Positions 25,859-28,344 of a stretch of DNA of 28,344 nt are shown here, in pieces. A program made the translations under genes and the position numbers. The stretch covers positions 1-28,344 of the IMG/VR virus record IMGVR_UViG_3300021185_000618; one strand, 5' to 3'. The notes beneath the pieces were generated by a model. It was not told the DNA's origin and did not search any database. It was given only the letters and a program-made list of their open reading frames with translations. How positions within the stretch are numbered: the stretch's first letter is position 1; each line of letters starts with the position of its first letter. The stretch comes from a virus.

Positions 25859-26092
25859 ATGACAAAAAAACTAATTCAAATTACTGATATACTTGAGACT
25901 AAGCTTCGCAAAGAAAAAGAGATTGAATATTACGAAGAGCAAATAAAGAAAATACAGACCAAGATGATGTTCCTTCAAAAAGACCTTGATTTGACCAAAC
26001 TAATAATTTCCATCATAGAGAAAGAAAAGGTTTATGATATCAAGGAGACGATGGAACAACGAATGATAGAGGGTGACGATAATGAAGTTTAA
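25859..26092 (+). CDS. Small coiled-coil protein
   Basis: 77 residues; the ATG directly follows the stop of the previous gene. Lys/Glu/Ile-rich with heptad-like runs from about residue 8 to 60 (ILETKLRKEKEIEYYEEQIKK, MMFLQKDLDLTKLI), so a coiled coil is expected. It overlaps the next gene by 11 bases. No known family; may be an adaptor in the sugar-modification group or a small structural protein. Confidence 0.65.
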   Translation: MTKKLIQITDILETKLRKEKEIEYYEEQIKKIQTKMMFLQKDLDLTKLIISIIEKEKVYDIKETMEQRMIEGDDNEV

Positions 26093-27320
26093 AAATATGC
26101 AAGTTCTAAATGATGTTGTTTTAGACTATAGTAATCCATGGAAAATGTTTGAACTCGCACGTGAGTACGATAAGTTGAAACAAGGTGCGGCGGCATTTGG
26201 TTGGTATCTTAGAGCGGCTGACTTCTGTGAAGGCGAAACATACGAAGAAAAATGGTTGCAATATAGATGTATGCTTTTTGGTGCGGCTATTTTTGATAGA
26301 TCAGAGGCTAGAAATCAAACCACCCAAGGTCTTCTTAAGATGGCTATGGCAGTATTACCTAATAGGCCAGAAGCATATTACTTCATGGCTAAACATTCGA
26401 TGGACACAAGCAACTTTCGTGATGGTATAATGTATTCTCAAATGGGTCTTGCTTTAGATTTGGTTGAACGTGACGATGATAATGGATTGGGATATCCTGG
26501 TCGTGTTGGTTTGGAACATGCATATGCGGTTTCTAAATGGAAGACTGATGGCAGAGACGCATCTAAAAACTTATTCTTTGATCTAAAGCACAAACGCAAA
26601 TTGGATATGACTAAGGAAATAAGCACGAGTGTTGATTGGTGGCTTCAAAATGTTGGTTACCCAAGTACACTACCATATAAAATTGAAGAACAAAATAAGT
26701 ATAGATGGAATTTTGATGGAATTAAAAGCGTAGAGAAAAACTATTCTCGACACTTCCAAGATATGTTTGTGCTGTCGCTTCTTAATGGTAAGATGGAAGG
26801 TACATTCGTAGAGATTGGTTCTGGACACCCTACACTATTCAACAACACTTACTTGCTAGAAAGAAGCTTTGGTTGGAAAGGATTGTCTGTAGATCATAGC
26901 GAAAGAATGTGCGCTCAGTTTAGTAGAGAACGTAGCACAAGTATTGTTATGGATGATGCCGCAACATTGGACTATGGTAAACTATTCAAACAACATTGTA
27001 TTGAGCAACACGTAGAGTTTCTAAGACTTAATGCAGATCAAGCATCTCTTGCGGCTTTAGATAGAATTCCGTTTTCAAAACATGAGTTCTCTATCATTCA
27101 ATTCCAACATAATGAATGTTGGTGGGGTGATGAGATTAAAGAAAAGTCAAGAGAGATTTTGAGTAATATTGGATATAAGTTGTTTGTTTCTGATGTGGCT
27201 ATCGATTCTACTAATTCCTATGAGGATTGGTGGGTACATCCGTCTCTCATAAATAACCGTATGAAGAGCAATAACGGTATTAACTTTGCTTGGGACTATA
27301 TGATGAAGGAAAGAAAATGA
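26082..27320 (+). CDS. TPR-containing FkbM-like methyltransferase
   Basis: 412 residues. The ATG at 26082 has AGAGGG eight bases upstream; a GTG at 26073 is the alternative. Residues about 18-150 form TPR-like helix pairs (WKMFELAREYDKLKQGAAAFGWYLRAAD, RPEAYYFMAKHSMDTSNFRDG), as found on glycosyltransferases and protein-modifying enzymes. Residues 240-400 form a Rossmann methyltransferase: VEIGSGHP at 243-250 is the SAM-binding loop, D271 (LSVDHS) the likely ribose-binding acid, and IIQFQHNE fits a later strand in FkbM enzymes. FkbM-type enzymes methylate sugar or other hydroxyl groups. It probably works with its neighbours on a virion sugar or other ligand. Confidence 0.75.
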   Translation: MKFKNMQVLNDVVLDYSNPWKMFELAREYDKLKQGAAAFGWYLRAADFCEGETYEEKWLQYRCMLFGAAIFDRSEARNQTTQGLLKMAMAVLPNRPEAYYFMAKHSMDTSNFRDGIMYSQMGLALDLVERDDDNGLGYPGRVGLEHAYAVSKWKTDGRDASKNLFFDLKHKRKLDMTKEISTSVDWWLQNVGYPSTLPYKIEEQNKYRWNFDGIKSVEKNYSRHFQDMFVLSLLNGKMEGTFVEIGSGHPTLFNNTYLLERSFGWKGLSVDHSERMCAQFSRERSTSIVMDDAATLDYGKLFKQHCIEQHVEFLRLNADQASLAALDRIPFSKHEFSIIQFQHNECWWGDEIKEKSREILSNIGYKLFVSDVAIDSTNSYEDWWVHPSLINNRMKSNNGINFAWDYMMKERK

Positions 27321-28090
27321 AACCAGTGATCGTAACGGGGGGATTTGATCCTCTACACTCAGGACATATTGCATATTTTAAAGCGGCTAAGGAAATGGGT
27401 TCTATCCTATTCGTTGGTCTTAATAGTGATGAATGGCTAACACGTAAAAAGGGCAGACCATTTATGTCTGTTGAAGAACGTATGGCTATTATTAAAGAGA
27501 TTGGCTGTGTGGGTCATGTATTTACGTTTGATGATTCAGATGATACTGCTTGTGATGCCATTCGATATGTAGCAAAACAAGCTCCTAAGAATTCACAAAT
27601 TATCTTTGCAAATGGTGGAGATCGTAAAAAAGGAACAACACCAGAAGTTGAGTTTGCTAGAGAGTTACGTGATGAATGTAATGTAACATTTGCTTTTGGT
27701 ATTGGTGGTGAAGATAAGAAGAATAGTTCATCATGGATACTAAAGGAGTGGGACAAGCCCACTACAGAGAGACTATGGGGTAAATATAGAGACTTAGATC
27801 AGAATGGTCATTGGAAGGTTAAAGAACTTTCTATTGATGTTGGTAAGTCTTTATCTGATCAAAGACACTTCATACGTTCAGAACATTGGCATATCGTTGA
27901 TGGTAATCTTAAAATGGACTTAGAGTTCTCTGATGGTTATTCAACATCTAAGGTTTATGGTACTGGTGACAGTATTGATATTCCATCTAAGACTTGGCAT
28001 CATGCAACTAATGTTGGTAACAAACCTGTTAAGGTTATTGAAGTATGGATGGGTAATACCTTATCTGAAGATGATATTGAAAGAAGATAG
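27317..28090 (+). CDS. Cytidylyltransferase-cupin fusion protein
   Basis: 257 residues. ATG at 27317 overlaps the preceding stop (ATGA), with AAGGAAAG upstream. Residues 1-135 form a nucleotidyltransferase of the RfaE2/TagD type: TGGFDPLHSGH with HxGH at 14-17, LNSDEW, and a FANGGDR segment near 97-103 in the place of the family's RxxD-like stretch. These transfer a nucleotide to a sugar or alcohol phosphate. Residues 150-257 form a cupin of the type II phosphomannose isomerase kind: ERLWGKYRDL, H184, E189, H190 (SEHWHIVDG), IPSKTWHHATN, and EDDIERR at the end. Fusion of the two suggests activation and isomerisation of a sugar by one protein. It completes the apparent sugar-modification group. 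Confidence 0.82.
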   Translation: MKPVIVTGGFDPLHSGHIAYFKAAKEMGSILFVGLNSDEWLTRKKGRPFMSVEERMAIIKEIGCVGHVFTFDDSDDTACDAIRYVAKQAPKNSQIIFANGGDRKKGTTPEVEFARELRDECNVTFAFGIGGEDKKNSSSWILKEWDKPTTERLWGKYRDLDQNGHWKVKELSIDVGKSLSDQRHFIRSEHWHIVDGNLKMDLEFSDGYSTSKVYGTGDSIDIPSKTWHHATNVGNKPVKVIEVWMGNTLSEDDIERR

Positions 28091-28129
28091 AGATGCTTAA
28101 ATGTCTAAAGAATCTATTATATTATCATA

Positions 28130-28141
28130 AGGGTTAACCCT
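28130..28141. repeat. 12-bp perfect palindrome, possible operator
   Basis: AGGGTTAACCCT is a perfect inverted repeat in the 124-base gap after the fusion gene. It lies just downstream of the -10 box of a minus-strand sigma70-like promoter, where a repressor could block initiation. No T run follows on either side, so it does not look like a standard terminator. Confidence 0.45.
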
Positions 28142-28169
28142 ATTATACACGACTTCTGAATGTTGTCAA
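28142..28169 (-). promoter_or_regulatory. Consensus sigma70-type promoter on the minus strand
   Basis: TTGACA (28169-28164) and TATAAT (28147-28142), both perfect, are separated by 16 bases. It points left into the antisense strand of the cytidylyltransferase-cupin gene. No minus-strand gene starts downstream, so any product would be an antisense or small RNA. A perfect pair is unlikely by chance but unusual here. Confidence 0.55.
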
Positions 28170-28178
28170 CTAGTTTTT

Positions 28179-28186
28179 TATAAATA
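28179..28186 (+). promoter_or_regulatory. Late promoter of the last structural gene
   Basis: Exact TATAAATA followed by TAAG, giving a leader of about 26 bases before the ATG at 28218. Confidence 0.8.
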
Positions 28187-28217
28187 TAAGAAAAATACTT
28201 CAACAAAGGAGAAGATG

Positions 28218-28344
28218 ATGGCTTTTCAGTTATCCCCACAAACAAGAAATGGCACACTCCAAGCAATTGAAACGACAATTGGTGCAAACCCAATTCTTAC
28301 GATTGCTACAGGAACAGTTCCGACTGAGTGTCCAAGTGCAAATA
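28218..28344 (+). CDS. Phage structural protein, 5' end only
   Basis: Frame open to the end of the window; 42 residues visible. AAGGAG lies six bases before the ATG at 28218; the ATG at 28215 is too close to it. The start MAFQLSPQTRNGTLQAIET, then TIGANPILTIATGTVPTECPSAN, matches the N-terminus of a small structural protein family common in tailed phages. A late promoter precedes it. Confidence 0.72.
   Translation, partial: MAFQLSPQTRNGTLQAIETTIGANPILTIATGTVPTECPSAN

Noticed and set aside
27248-27255. Late promoter variant CATAAATA before the cytidylyltransferase-cupin gene
   Set aside because: The first base deviates from the box, it is inside coding sequence, and the gene is coupled by an ATGA overlap to the one before it.
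28130-28141. Rho-independent terminator at AGGGTTAACCCT
   Set aside because: The stem would be only four pairs around a TTAA loop and no T run follows.

Overview
The window looks like part of the late, virion-structure region of a large tailed phage of the T4 type, most likely marine. Three things suggest this. Exact T4-type late promoter boxes (TATAAATA) stand in front of the transcription units. There are long repetitive tail-fibre genes and small phage structural proteins. No bacterial housekeeping genes, tRNAs or rRNAs are seen. The host cannot be told from this stretch. The sequence is AT-rich and almost gap-free.

Layout. (1) 1-9676, plus strand: the 3' end of one tail-fibre gene with a 15-residue tandem repeat, then a 2820-residue fibre built from about 19 copies of a DxDNxxYYxDP module. 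(2) 9678-17865, plus strand: two small sister proteins ending in a tandem CHxS-CHxS-CHSS-RGRR tail. They are followed, nearly all with overlapping ends, by a radical SAM enzyme, two related proteins of unknown function, and four more radical SAM paralogues. A late promoter box inside the end of the giant fibre gene (9604-9611) is placed to drive this cassette. (3) 17815-23317, minus strand, read from high to low coordinates: a cupin, three radical SAM proteins (two with full SPASM domains), a small unknown protein, a fourth radical SAM/SPASM protein, and a 238-residue protein whose end overlaps the end of the plus cassette. (4) 23318-23423: a divergent control region with back-to-back late promoters and a sigma70-like promoter. 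(5) 23424-28344, plus strand: a 2OG-Fe(II) oxygenase, two small paralogous phage proteins, then a probable sugar-modification group (GH130-like beta-propeller protein, coiled-coil protein, TPR plus FkbM-like methyltransferase, cytidylyltransferase-cupin fusion), and the start of another structural gene.

Reading of the whole. Nine radical SAM proteins lie in about 12.5 kb of phage DNA, together with a cupin, a 2OG oxygenase and sugar-type enzymes. This suggests a phage that heavily modifies its own virion proteins. The most striking part is 9604-17865, where five related one-auxiliary-cluster radical SAM enzymes sit directly behind two proteins with a Cys/His/Ser-repeat tail. I propose it is a RiPP-like maturation system acting on a fibre-associated virion protein. 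The gene arrangement and motifs are visible in the sequence. The enzyme-substrate link and the chemistry are inference. A metal-binding needle tip is the main alternative, or may be an additional role, for the Cys/His tail.
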